From Setophaga petechia (lineage: Eukaryota > Chordata > Aves > Passeriformes > Parulidae): DNA of 64,000 nucleotides. The notes under the pieces were generated by a model that was not told the origin of the DNA, did not search any database, and worked only from the letters and a program-made list of their open reading frames with translations. Both the position numbers and the translations under genes were made by a program. The stretch is from assembly GCA_024362935.1 (NCBI GenBank), contig JANCRA010000061.1, forward strand, positions 1,860,001 through 1,924,000, read 5' to 3'. Shown piece by piece: positions 44,201 through 56,300 of this stretch (position 1 is its first letter; each line of letters opens with the position of its first letter).

Positions 44201-44586
44201 GCCTGACTTCTTTTGCAGAAAAGATGCCAATCCTAAAGGGCGAAGCCTCGCACTACAACGCAGACCTGCACAACCTGCTCTGCTGCTGCCAATGTGCAGA
44301 TGTGGCCTTCTACCCCGAGGACCTCAGCACGGTGGTGGAGGCTGACAAGATCATGCTCTGCTCTGTCAGCCACCTCTTCATGCTGCTGTTTGGGGTGAAG
44401 AGCCCGTCCGACGCGCACGACGCCTCCGTGGTGCAGCTGGCACAGAGCCTCTTGGCGCTGCAGGCGGGGGATCCTTCCCCTCCTCAGCCCGGGCTGTCCC
44501 ACCCTGTGTCCCACCAGCCAGGGTGGTGGTGAAGGGCTCTGTCTTCTGCTCTTGTCTCCCAGATATCCTCCACTTCATTTATTCAG
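41235..44586 (+). pseudogene. RHOBTB3: RHOBTB3 internal exons (partial, frameshifted)
   Basis: Four exons with GT-AG borders join in phase: 41235-41427, 42411-42562, 43382-43493 and 44219-44586. They encode SDWYTSCRLIGGADIIVIKY, VPCTCPLCTSDRR, LEYFMIQSLNQKPSEK, and ASHYNADLHNLLCCCQC followed by a BTB-like segment. These match the region of RHOBTB3 running from the divergent GTPase domain into the first BTB domain. In the last exon the frame shifts: the first part ends at a TGA near 44530, while CSCLPDILHFIYSG is read in another frame. The exon has become GC-rich and diverged. Earlier and later exons are absent. The product of the intact gene is an atypical Rho-family protein; this copy appears non-functional. 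Confidence 0.85.
42690..42925 (+). mobile_element. CR1 LINE 3' end
   Basis: The sequence contains the CR1-typical 'cctcccagtgagggtggtcagacagtgga' phrase and ends with CCATTCTAGGATTCTGTGAG, a form of the CR1 terminal ATTCTATGA repeat. It lies in an intron of the RHOBTB3 remnant. Confidence 0.8.
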
Positions 44587-45419
44587 GTAGCTGCTGGGAA
44601 CAGATCTGGCAACTTATTTCCTATTGTCTCATGAAGGAATATGTGCATCGCCCTAAGGAACGTGGCTTTGCTGTTGCTAGATGATGTCTCACCTTGTTTC
44701 CACACCTGTTTTATCCCTTGTGATTACTACGCACAATAAAAACACCACCGCTTATAACAAAAATTAGGTTAGTTGTCATTCCAGATTTAATGGGCCTAAA
44801 TTAAATTAGTCCATAGGCTAACATCAATAGCATTCAAAATTCTGCCAAAACATATTTGGAGTTTGAGTCAGTTTCAGGTCCTAGGCTTTTAAAATACTGT
44901 AAATAGTTGCACGTTGTAAACACAAGGGCAAGAGTTGCTTAAGAAAACTCAAGTAATTTTGAATTCTGAGTATGGTGCAGCTGAAGAGAAAAGAGTGAGA
45001 AGTGGCTGGAGTGTGGAGACCTCTGATGTGTTGCACGAGTTCTGCTGCCGGTTGGTACAGTCTGTGACCTCTCCTACCCAATGCCAGCTATCAAAATGGC
45101 ATTGATATTTGTTTAACTTTTCAGATGTTGCTTAGAATTACTCAGCAGAAAGATTTGGGTTTTTTTTCTGGAAGTAGCTAATGCCTGTTTGTTCATTGTA
45201 AAATATTTTTCAGTCTGTCAGAGAATCTTTCAGTTTTCAGTTGCAGTTTTTAACATCAAAGATACTTCTTTCCAAAATAGTAACAAAGAATAGATGAAGA
45301 AGTTTTTCACTGAAAAAACATCCATGAGTAGATTGATTTTTTTGTTCTTATTTATTTGAGCCAAGGATAGGGGATGAAAACTGGATTTTCAGCAGGTGAT
45401 GGGTGAATACAGTATTTTT
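44587..45419. other. No gene recognised
   Basis: AT-rich DNA after the last RHOBTB3-like exon. The following RHOBTB3 exons that would be expected are not found here. Confidence 0.5.
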
Positions 45420-45672
45420 AATTCATAGAATAATTTAATAATTTGGCTTGGAAAAGACCTTTAAGATTATCAAGTGCAACCACTAACCCATCACTGCCGA
45501 GCCCATCACTAAAACCATGTGCCCAGGTGCCACATCTTTGAAGTGCCTCCAGGGATGGTGACCCTACCACTGCCTTGGGCACCTTGTTCCAGTGCTTGAC
45601 AGCCCTTGAGGTGAAGAAATTTTCCTGATACTGATCTAAACCTCCCCTGGTGCCACTTGAGGCTGTTTCCCT
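45420..45672 (-). mobile_element. CR1 LINE 3' end, antisense
   Basis: It starts with the reverse complement of the CR1 terminus (attcatagaat), followed by aaaagacctttaagattat, and runs through the conserved 3' region (ggtgccacatctttgaagtg, cttgttccagtgcttgacagc). It ends where LTR sequence approaches. Confidence 0.85.
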
Positions 45673-45740
45673 GACGGAGTCGATGGGAGACAAGCACATC
45701 CGATGATGATCAACAAGTCTCAGATTTATTGATTAACAGG

Positions 45741-46186
45741 TGTCCAAATTCGGCTGTTGTCTCTGCTTGGACACGCCCAGAATTATTCGGGGCAGCCCGC
45801 GTTCAAAGGACGAGTCTGGACTCTTCAATACTTCGGTCTTGAAATTGTTTATTATTTCTTATCAAATAGAGTTTTCCTCTCTGCCAGCCGGGATCTGACC
45901 AGCAAGGCAGCCAAGGGCACTCTAACCACCCACGGGGTGGTCGTGTCCTTTTATAATAAAAACCACGTACATCATATTTATCTTTTATCCCCAATACCTT
46001 TCACCCTTATTAACAAGTGCACCTTCACCACAAACCAATCCCCAAGTGCCAACATCACCACAGAAGATGGAAGACGAGAAGAAGAAAGAAGCATGAGACA
46101 CGCCCCGATTCCTCCATCTTGTCTCCATAACCCCCCTGTACCAAGATATAACCGCCCTGTACCAAAATCCCAAAATACATATTTCA
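45741..46186 (-). mobile_element. Antisense LTR of the provirus B family
   Basis: Read on the minus strand it starts TGAAATATGTATTTTGGG, has a TATA box (TTATAAAAGGA near 45950) and AATAA-type polyadenylation region (near 45850), and ends TTTGGACA. It is similar over its full length to the LTRs at 9362 and 18626. An env tail of the same family lies directly upstream on the minus strand. Confidence 0.8.
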
Positions 46187-46345
46187 CCCTGTGAATGCGT
46201 GATCCCTCCACCACTTAAACCGTGGTCATTCTCATGTCCTCATACACACCCTCAGAAGGGTCAAAGTCCAGCCACCAAGAATGCCTGGCAACATTCCAGG
46301 ACCTCCGAGCCCCCCAAGCATTTGCTCAGTCATTCTGGACATTAG
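46187..46345 (-). pseudogene. env: Antisense env cytoplasmic tail, copy 1
   Basis: On the minus strand the motifs SWWLDFDPSEGVYEDMRMT can be read just before a TAA and then the LTR at 46186. This matches the env tail of provirus B. The YEDM motif is preserved. Only about 50 codons remain. Confidence 0.7.
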
Positions 46346-46382
46346 GAGTGATATTCTGAGCTCCCACATCCCGAACAATTCT

Positions 46383-46459
46383 GTGCGTGTCCAAGCAGAG
46401 ACAACAGCCAAATTTGGACAATAACCCCCATACCAAAAATCCTAAAATCTACATTTTCA
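46383..46459. repeat. LTR end fragments in inverted arrangement
   Basis: Positions 46383-46420 are the U5 end of the provirus B LTR in plus orientation, ending GGACA. Positions 46421-46459 are the first ~39 bases of the U3 end of the same LTR type in minus orientation. The U5 end at 45741-45780 is in the opposite direction. The arrangement needs at least one inversion or complex recombination. Confidence 0.65.
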
Positions 46460-46486
46460 CCCTGTGATCATTTTGTTATTCCACTG

Positions 46487-46660
46487 TTCAAACCTGTGTG
46501 ACTTTCATGTCCTCATACATAGCTGGTAACTTGCTCCAAGGGTCAAAATCAAATCCCCAGGTGTTCTGGGTAGCATACCAGGGTTTTTGAGCCCCCCGAT
46601 GGGGTCCTTGGCAACTCTGGACACAGGGAGGGACATACTGAGTCCTGACAGAAGGGTACC
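46487..46660 (-). pseudogene. env: Antisense env cytoplasmic tail, copy 2
   Basis: The minus-strand frame ends in GFDFDPWSKLPAMYEDMKVTQV and stops 28 bases before the U3 fragment at 46459, the same spacing as in provirus B. Upstream, the RTQYVPPCVQ segment matches the provirus B tail. Its YEDM is kept while the PPxY-like part reads PAMY. Confidence 0.7.
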
Positions 46661-49600
46661 TTTTTATAGGTAAGTATATGTAGGCTCCCTGCATTCTTTT
46701 GTTAACTGTCAGACTTTTGCAGTGGTTCTGAAAACAGAAGGCAACAAGGACACTATTAAGACTCATCCCATCTTCACTGACACTGCTGTAAATCTGTGGG
46801 AACCTGCTCATCTTTTTCCTAAAAGCTTGTTTGGTGAGATTTTTGCAATCTTTTGGCAAGTGCAGAGCTGCAAGAAATTTACTGTGGAAAGGGATGGATG
46901 GGTGGATAATTAGAAATCATGCAGAGGATTGGCAGTAACCTTGCTGTAGATGGCACCTTCTTTCCAGGGTTGTGACATGGTATTCAGCCATACTTCAGTG
47001 CAGTGGTACTAGGGGAAGCTGTGCTGGTGGAGAGCAAGTAACACAGTATTTGCTGTCATTGTAAGTCCACAGTGTCTCTTAGAAAACACTACAAAAACTG
47101 GTGTCAGTACAAAGACAGACATATCAGCCAATCCAGGCCTGCTCCAGAAGCCTCAGGTTGAAGACAGAGAAGGCAAACACCTAAGGCAGCAACACTTCAC
47201 CCAGGTACAGAGGGTAGTTTGGGGTGGAAGGTTGAATTCTGGTCAAAGCTTTATTTTTGAAAGGTTTGCAGTTGTTCTTCCTCTCCGGCTCAGTACTTCT
47301 GACTTTTAAGTAAAGTGATGTCCTCACAGAATGTTTTTACTGCATGTATTTTGCAATCAATGTTATTGTTATGAAAATGGCTATTTTGAAAAGATGTATC
47401 TAATTAAGTCTTGCAGCCATTCTTAGCCTGTATATGTGGCTGTCCCATTTGGAAAGGAGGAGGAGTGTTGCAGTGTGATGCAATATCCTGTCTCAGCTAT
47501 CCTAGTCCCTTTCCCAGGTGTGCCAATACTTTCTCCCTTGCCCTCCCCTTGCCTCCTGCTGAGAGCTGTCAGTCAATCTCGGTATGTCAGCAATGGCCTC
47601 GTCCGATTGCCGAAGTTCAAAAGATGCTGGATTAAACCGTCTGGCAGAATACGTCTCCTTTTCCCTTCACCATCGCCTAAAGCCTTTCCACCACAGGTAA
47701 AACTGAGTTCCTGCATGCCTGGAACACTGTTCCAAGTGCCTAGCTGCAACATCCAGCCAGACAAAGGTGTCTCTGAGGTGAAAACCATCTCAGTTGCTGC
47801 CTCTGGTCAAGCAGCAAGAGCCAGATGAGCCTAGGCACATTCCATCCGGTAATATGGGGATCATATTCCAATAGAGGAGGTTCAGGTAAAGGGGTGGGGA
47901 AAAACATCCAATCCTCCAGTAGTGAGATCCATCCCTTTTCTCAGTTCTGCTCCACTCCCAGCCTCTTGTTCAAGCAGAGCTGAAAACAATGGCTGAGGCC
48001 AACAGGAAGATCACTCTATATATCTTCATCATGTGCAGGCTGAATTGTGTGTTCAGGGAGGCAGATGTCATCAGAGGAAAGGCAGTCCTGATTCTGACTT
48101 TTGTGGCTGTCAGAGTGAAGATTGTTTTAGGGTTTTTGACTTGCAAGTTCTTCCATGTGACCTGGAGATTCCCCTGGGAACTCCAAGTTGAAGACTTGAA
48201 ATTCTCATTATTCTTTGCTCAAAAGGATAAAGACTGAGGGGCTGGCTGTAGGCTGTAAATGCAAATCAATAACTACCTACATTCCTTTATAAGTTCAGAT
48301 ATGCTCAGTTAACAAGACAAAACAGCTGGACAAGCCTGGGCCATGACACACCCATCCTTTTGAAGACCAAGGATACTCCAGTTCATATACAAAGACTTTC
48401 TAAAGATGGGGACATCTTTTTATTCATTAACCTGAGGAGTTCTGCTTTTTCCTACACCAAAATCTTCTCGCTTGCAGCAGCAGGTGGGGACCACCCCAAG
48501 CATGGGTGCAGCCTCACAAGCAGCACTGCAAGCTGGGATGCTCAGGTCTGTTTTGCACCCCAGGTTATCCCACCTGTGAGCAGGCATGGAACAGAGGAGT
48601 GGTGACAGGCTTCATATTCCTCTGCCAAGGACACTGTGGCCTGCCCCACTCCCAGGGCTCTCAAGCATCCTTCTGGTCCTCAGGGATGCTCCTGCTTTGT
48701 TCCCCAGATAGGAACTTGCAGAGTTAGATCTAAGCTACACAGAGCCTCATGAGTTCATATCATAATTTTTGACAGACATAAAAAGTAGCTTTCCAGCAAC
48801 TGTAATTTATTGGATTGATGGCATTTTGTTGTAAAATTCAAGTCTTCTACCACTTAAAGGTGTTGTGTGTCTTGATTATTTCCTGTTTGGAGTAGAGTGT
48901 TTTTTATTTTTCATTTGATTTTTAAAGGAATCTGGAAAAAAATGACAGACAAAAATACACAGGCCTAGTAAGTATGTAGACACTACACATCGTAAAGGAG
49001 GTTTACAGGAAGAGAAAAATGTGATCCAAAATAGAGCTGTGCTTGTAAAATATGTGTCTCAGCCCACTCTCACCAGCAGCACTCCTGCTCACTCTGTCAA
49101 CCAGCAGCAGCCACCAGGCCAAGGGGAGGCTCCCCAGCACAATTCACCCCATGCCCCCCACGGCAGCGTTCCTGGGGCTGCTGCACTGCAGAGCTGTAGG
49201 AGCAACCCCTGACCCTGGCAAAAATGCACCCAAAGCACAGGGTTTAAGAGGCAACATTTTGTTGAACTTCACTTGAAGGAGAACAGAAGGGCAAAAATGG
49301 CTCAGGTGTTCAATCTCAAAATGCCCCAAGAATTCTCAAGAACGGGGACTCAACATCGTTGGCACAGAGATAATTCAGGAATTTGCAGAATACTCTCCAC
49401 GGAAGAAGACCCTACTGAGTGTTCCCAAATGTTCTCCTCCCTCAGTCAATTTCATGTCTCTCAAAAAAAAGGTTCTGGCATTCCTGGCCACACCTCAACA
49501 CTGTCCGCTGAATATATTCCTGATAAGAAACTTAGGAAAGGGTCTAGACTTCAAAGTCTCCATAGGTCTGTGCATGAATTAACATTCGTATATCTCTAGA

Positions 49601-50395
49601 AAGGTGGGTTGTGACAGACTGGTTTGGAGAAAACTACAAACTCATAGAGAATCCTTTGGGGACAATTGAAACCAATTTCTCCGGAAAATCCATTGAAGTA
49701 CCTTGCCTCCAACACTTCTCCAGGCGTTTTACAGAACTCTTGCAAAGATCTGGATATTCCTTGGCTCACTGACACGGTGAGGCCGTGATTTACAAGCAGT
49801 CCTGAGAGCTACTTCAGCTGACAGCTTAGAGCAGCCCATGTGCACTCCTCTGTAACCCTCCAAAACAAGGTCATTTGGGGAGGGGTTTGTGCAAACTTCT
49901 AAGCCTTTGACCACTTAGGCAAAGAGTTTGCATTAGCAAGAAAGGTCAAAGAACACCCCTATACTTATCCTAAACAACTTCCATCTGCCACAATCTTTTC
50001 TTAAAATGAGCACAAATTCATAGTAAGGTAGTTGGCTTCTATCCTCTACTGATAAATTTATTTCACTGGACAAACTTAAGACTTGTAGAACAGAATTGAC
50101 CGGATGAAGGCCACTCCAAATATAATACATGCAACAGTGAGACAAAGAATTACAAATAGTGAGATTTCTTTATTGTTAATGTTCAAAACTATCATCTTTC
50201 TACTTCTTAAATGTACTAAACTTCTTTGAACGAATTCTACACTTTTAAGAAATATTCTACTGTTCAGTGCTAAAAGAACCTACTGTACAATGCTACTTAA
50301 AAAATCCTAAAAACCTAATCTTCTAGTTGAAACAAGAAATCCAGAGTTCGCAGATTTCACCAGGCTGAAGCAGATGTCTGCTGCCAGTACTCCAC
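46661..50395. other. No gene recognised
   Basis: About 3.7 kb between the antisense LTR/env pieces and the ELL2-like terminal exon. Only short frames without domains are seen. GLRX, which lies between RHOBTB3 and ELL2 in human, was looked for (CPYC active-site exon) and not found. Confidence 0.5.
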
Positions 50396-53300
50396 TCAGA
50401 GCTGGTCAAATTCAGAAATGTGGCTCTGAATATGGGCCAGCTTGTTGTGGAGGTACAGGCACCTGCTCTTCATTTCAGAGTAGCTGGGGCTACCCTGTGA
50501 AGGAGAAAGCAAAAGAGAATTAGGGCATGTGAAGGAGAAAGCAAAAGAGAATTAGGGCATGCAAACACTTCTGCAGAGTCTGGAGTCTGATGTCCTTTGC
50601 TCTGAAAAAGCCTTGAGGCAGACTCAGCAGTTACCCTGGCCCTGCAGCTCTGGTGTCACACGTACCTGTTGTAACTGCTGATAATCTACTAGGATTCGAT
50701 CCTGCAGCATCTTCAAGAAAAAAAAATGAGGAATGTTTCACCACCAGCATAAAATGCAAATTTAGGTAAAACACTAAAAGTTCACTCAGTCTCAGTCTAG
50801 ACATTCTCTTCTCTGTCAGCCACCACTCTTCTGGGACGTTTGCAAAAACAATCTCCCTCTCCCAGCAGCATCACCCAAGATCTGCAATTAAGCCTCTCAA
50901 TAGGCAACAGAAGGAGCCCATGCTCTAAAACCCTGCTTGAGACACCTCTCCCCTTCCTGTTTCTTCATAGACAGCTCAAAAGAGGCTTTTTGGGGCAGGG
51001 TCTTGCAAAACTCAGACACAGCCCAAGCAGAGTCTCAGCATATAGGCCAAACCTGCAGGTTCCCTTTGTTTCACTGAGCAGCTCCAGGGAATCCAAAACA
51101 CTGCTGTGATGATGAAGTACAGTCTTCATGGTTTTGTCCTTCTTTACCTGGTAGGCTTCAGAGCCTGGAGTCAGAGACTTCCATTGCTCCTGAAACTGTC
51201 TGAACTTCTTTGTGGTCTTGTCAATCAGAGAATGTAAATGTCGGTATTCCTCATACTCTGCACTGAAGTCATCCTTGTAGCGCTGGCGTTGCTCCAAGGA
51301 GACAATGGCTATGTATTTTCTAATGGAAAAAATGAGGCCATTTTTCTATGAGTGAACTCTAAGAGAACGTTCCAGTATATTTCTAGTCCAAAAAACATGT
51401 GTGTAATTTTATACCAAGCACAGGGTAATGTCAAACACAGACACCCAAGCTTTGAGTCAGTTGCTCTGGGACTGACAGCTTCTACTTTCAAGCACATGTG
51501 CTTCAAAAGAACGTAATCAGGAAACTCTCGGAATCTGTCACATTTCTAGGTGGTAGATTTCTAGTGACTTATAATTTACATCATAGAGGTTTTGTTCATT
51601 AGCGAGTGGAATACATTTAGAAAAGATTTGCCCTCATTTCAAATGTCAAAGGACAAACAAACACAGCAGCTTCAGGAAGAGGAGATACATTACTAAATCA
51701 TAATTTCTTCCTGTATAGGAAAAACTTAAGTAAGTTACATTTATTTGTGACAATACATCTGTAAAAGATATTTGTCAGGGACTGCATTTGTGGAGTTGAG
51801 TGCACAGAGTTGGACTTGTGAGCTACATTCTTGTCTGTCTAATGGCAGAGTTATTGAAAATATCTGATTCTTCTAGTGGACAGCAGTTACATCACTGACC
51901 AAGGAACTGAGGCATTTCTAATACAGTCACAAAGGCAATCTCTATATCAACTTGAAACTACAACTACTACCCAAACAGCATCTGCTCCTATGGAGGGCAA
52001 AATTCATTAATGCTAAAAGACACTGATGGGATTCAAAATTTATTCATTCCCTTCTCCCTCAAATCAACAGGCGTGAGGTTTATCAAGCTCATGATAAAAA
52101 TCCAGATGAAGTGGCAATGAGAACAATAGATGCCACTTCCCAACACTCTCACACCAATGCTGCTGCTCCTCTGGGCCCTGAAGACCTGGTTCTTTTTGGA
52201 TGACAAAATCTCCTTCCATACGCGAATAAACAATTTAAACCATCCTGACATTAATATTTATAAGCGGTAATTGGTTAACACGTTGAAATTCAGTACCAGG
52301 ACTGAAAACAACTTGGCCCAAGGATGCATCCCAGGCCAGATGCACATGACTGGTATGCAGGATAAGTTTGAAAAGAAAACTACAGATGCCTTGCGACATT
52401 TTGGGAGGCACTGGAGCAATGTGACCCAGGGCCCTGCCGCGCCTGCTCCAAAGGCCGCAGCTGCCCCAGAGCCCCAGAGCTGCAGGAGGCCTGACTGCCC
52501 TTGCCAACATCCCTGCTCTGACACAAGCTGGCAGCAATTTCCACTCTTTTATACCACACACCCACACCCACACACATCTCCCTCCCCTCCTGCACTGCAA
52601 ATTCGATGAGGGGATGCAGCACCACTGCTGCAGCTGAGCCTGTGCAACTGCACTGCAAGAAGGGAGGGCCTGTCCGGGCCTAACCCACCTCGGTGTTCAT
52701 CTCTGCTCTCAGCCTTCCAGGCCCAACTAAACCTGCTCAAACTCATCCTTGCTGCACAGGAAAGAGCTTGACACTGCACCCCACTGAGAGTAACAAGGTT
52801 TAATTTCTACTTTGCTCACCTCAAGTAGTCTGGTTGGTTGCTTGTTGCAGAGCATGTGGAGGCAATGGAAGTCTCTTTTCTCGTTCCTGCAGTAAAGTAG
52901 AATTTTGACACTCTTCATCAGGAGACCATTAAAAGGCCAAAAGATCCCCACTGGAAAGTCTTGACAAATTCCTTGAGAGCATTCTTCTCACAATAAATTG
53001 CTCAGAAGAAGCAACAACATTTAATAATAGCACAAACAACCTTCTCCACTGTATACAGTCCTGGGGTTTAGAAAGAGGCAATGGCCACTTTTTTCTACAG
53101 GTTGTGCATTTCCATAGGATTAGCCCCAGCTCAGCTTTTCTTATTTGAAAGCATGAGGTGGCATCTGCACAGCCATTCAGGTCATGCAACAACAGATGCA
53201 GCTTCACAAAAGACAACAGCTTGGGAGAAATCAACATTGAGGTTCTAACAAGAAAGAAAGAAGAAAGCTGAAGTTCTTCCCATGTTTTTATCCCCACTTC

Positions 53301-56300
53301 CCTGCCAATTCCAGAGGCCCACAGTTCCAATGAGTGCCTTCATTCTTGTCAACAGGAAAGCCAATTCCATTCTATAGGGCTTCCTGGCACTAACGCTACA
53401 ATGCCCTGCAGCCAAAACTGAGTGCTCCTCATTAATGTGGCAGGATGGGGCTGGAAACAGCTCTGCACTTGTGAATTGCCCTTTGACTCTTGGCAAAGGC
53501 ATTTGGCAATGCCTTCTTCAAAGGCATTTGGGAAGCATAACCTCAAAGCCCTCTTTCCAAAGAAATGTTCAAGAATTACGATTCTATTAAAAAGAATTGC
53601 CATAAGGAAAAGTCAGCTGAAACAGGAAGGAACAATCAAGATCATGGTAATTTCTCTCAGCTTTCCGTTTAAGGTTTTGTTCCAAGCATAAAAAGCCACA
53701 AGTTCCTTTACATTCCTTATGAGCTTCCATTGCCATTGTTTACACAAAGTAATCTTGTTAAAACTCAGCCATTCTTGACAACCTTTAAGCTACCTGAGCT
53801 TCAAGTCTTGAGGAAAGAGCTGTTGTGTCATGTTACACTTGCTTTTGTTGATTTTACTTGTATAGCAGAAGCATAAAAAGAAGTCTAAAAGTGATAATAA
53901 AACTGGACAGAAATACCAGTAGTCACAGTATATTCAACACAACTTGGAAGAACAGCTTTGCTGTGAGCATTTCATTTCCTAAAGCTCATTTGCTCTCATG
54001 CCTCAGTCCACATGAAAGCTTCAGCCTAAGCCCCAACTTGAAACACAGAACAGATTTTTCCTTCAGTAACTGGGCAGACTTTGGGAACTGGCTCTTCAAG
54101 AAAGCTGCTCATGTGTTTATAGATTCTAGCAGAAAACCTTCCAAAGACATCCCAAGGTTTGCAGGTACCATATCTATGTGCAGAAGAAATGTGGAAAGAC
54201 CATCTCAAAGCACCTGTCTCTACAAGCACATCACCACTTGCAAGAGGCATCTGCACTCTCCAAACCTGCCTCCAGGCTGAACCCAACTTGTCATTTGCAA
54301 GGTCAACCTCCAAAAGAGGCAACCCACAGATTTAACAAAGCAAATGAACTCTGCCCTGCTGGGTGTGTCCCTGTCCTCAGAAATCAAGTGTTCTTTATGC
54401 ATTTCTATTTAGTTTTCAATGTTGTTTCCAGTCTGTACCACTTCCACAGCTTTTGAAGAATGAAACTCTGCAGCTAGGATGGAGAGGAAACTCCCAGCCC
54501 AGTTCAAAGAAGAACTCCAGGAAACCACAGCCCAGGTTTGTAGCTTTTGGAATTTCCATGAAAGGGCTGAGTTGAATGAACAAGCATGAAATCATGGATA
54601 TTTGATCGACATGTTTCAGTAAACTAGTCTGCAATAAATGTGTGACAGATTTATGCCTTCAGCATGCAGTCTTGAAAATATACTGATGGAAAAAGTGCTG
54701 TCTCAGTCAACACTTGTGATTTTACTAGAAATCAGAGGGAAAGAAAAACATCCATTCCCTTTGGCTTCTAGTGTCTGGCTCTTCCTTTAAACCAGATTCT
54801 CCCAACAGCAATCTAATTCCTATTTCTTTGTTCTTGATTGGTTTTGCACTACTTAGAGGGAAAATTTCTAAAAATGAATGTCCTTTTAGTGAAGGTTCCA
54901 GTAGCACAGGTTCTGGGCTTTCTTGGTTTTACGTTTAAACGAAAAATTACAATCTAATGTAATGGCAGGAAAAAAAAAATGAAAAAAGCCTTCATTTATC
55001 ATGACCATATGCAGGGATAATGGCAGAGCAGTCATGTAGAGCAGTGCCTTCGTGTATCCAGTGCCCACTTTCAAAGCTCCCTTTTCACAAGGTTCAAGAG
55101 CACAATTAACTGTTTCAAAACACTGTCAAAGAAGGATGTTCCCATAAGATAAGCCACCACAACAGGAATTTGAAAGAGGCACAATTGGCAAGCAGAAAAG
55201 CAGGAAGCCTTGGCCTAACAGAGGTGAAGGTTTGGAATTAGGACACCAGACAAAGACCTCCACTCTAGAGACTGTGGTTAAAGAAAATCACTGTCTAGCC
55301 CAAGATGTGGGGACAGCTGTGACCACCCTGTGGATATTCCAATCTTGGACAGTATGAAGGTGGTACCTCCAGAGAGTCTTGGCGACCCCCACCACTGAGA
55401 AGACCAAGGGTGAAGAAGGACAGGCTGCACAACAGAGAGTCCATGTGTTGATGATATCTCCCTACTTCATGTCTCTCTCTTCCCCTCACCCTGCCTCTCT
55501 TATCTTATTTCTTTCCATCTCCCTAGGTTTGCATTTACTGTTCAAAACCATTTTTACTATTGACTATGGAAAAGAGTCATACTTGCACCTTAATTTGGGC
55601 AGAGTTTTCTCTTAATAACAAATCTTTACACTACAGTTATCCACACAGGAGTCAGGAAAACCAGCACATCAATACCTTCATTGAAATCCAAGCAGTGCCA
55701 CTGCTTCAGCCTCCCCAGTTCATTTTTCTCCCCGTTTGAATTGGGGATCTCCTCCTGCTCCCTGGCAGGTGCTGGGATGCTGGAACTCTGAAATTTCTCT
55801 GTTTGTTGCACCACATGGGCGCAGGGGGAAATGGAGCCAGCACTTGGAGAGATGTCCAAAGGGAAAAGAGATGTGGAAGGCAGAAGGAAGGAAGAAAAGT
55901 GGCCACCAGCTGCTGGCTGGACATGACTGGGCTGGTGGCCAATTCTCCTCTTCTTGCTCGTCACAGGACTGGTCAAGTCAGAAGCCAGAGGCCGTTTCTG
56001 CATCAAGAACAAAATCATTCATTCATTAACCTATGATCAGGATCAGCTTTTGCTCCCATTCTGAAATCCCAGCACTTCTGTGTCGGAGAAGGGAGACGTG
56101 ACACCATATGGTTCATCAACGTAGCTCAATTTATTGATCTCCATTGAGATCAATAAATCTCATTATTGGTTAAAAGGCATTTGCGTCAATATCTGCAACA
56201 TAGTTATATTTCTACAACATAGTTATACTTCTGTATTCCTGTTGTTCACTAGCTATGATTCCTACAGCACGTCTGCTAGGTTCAGGCCAAGTTGTTTTGC

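Noticed and set aside
45757..46194. 145-codon plus frame
   Set aside because: Antisense reading of an LTR of the provirus B family.
46661..50395. GLRX between RHOBTB3 and ELL2
   Set aside because: Expected from human gene order, but no exon with a CPYC-type active site was found.
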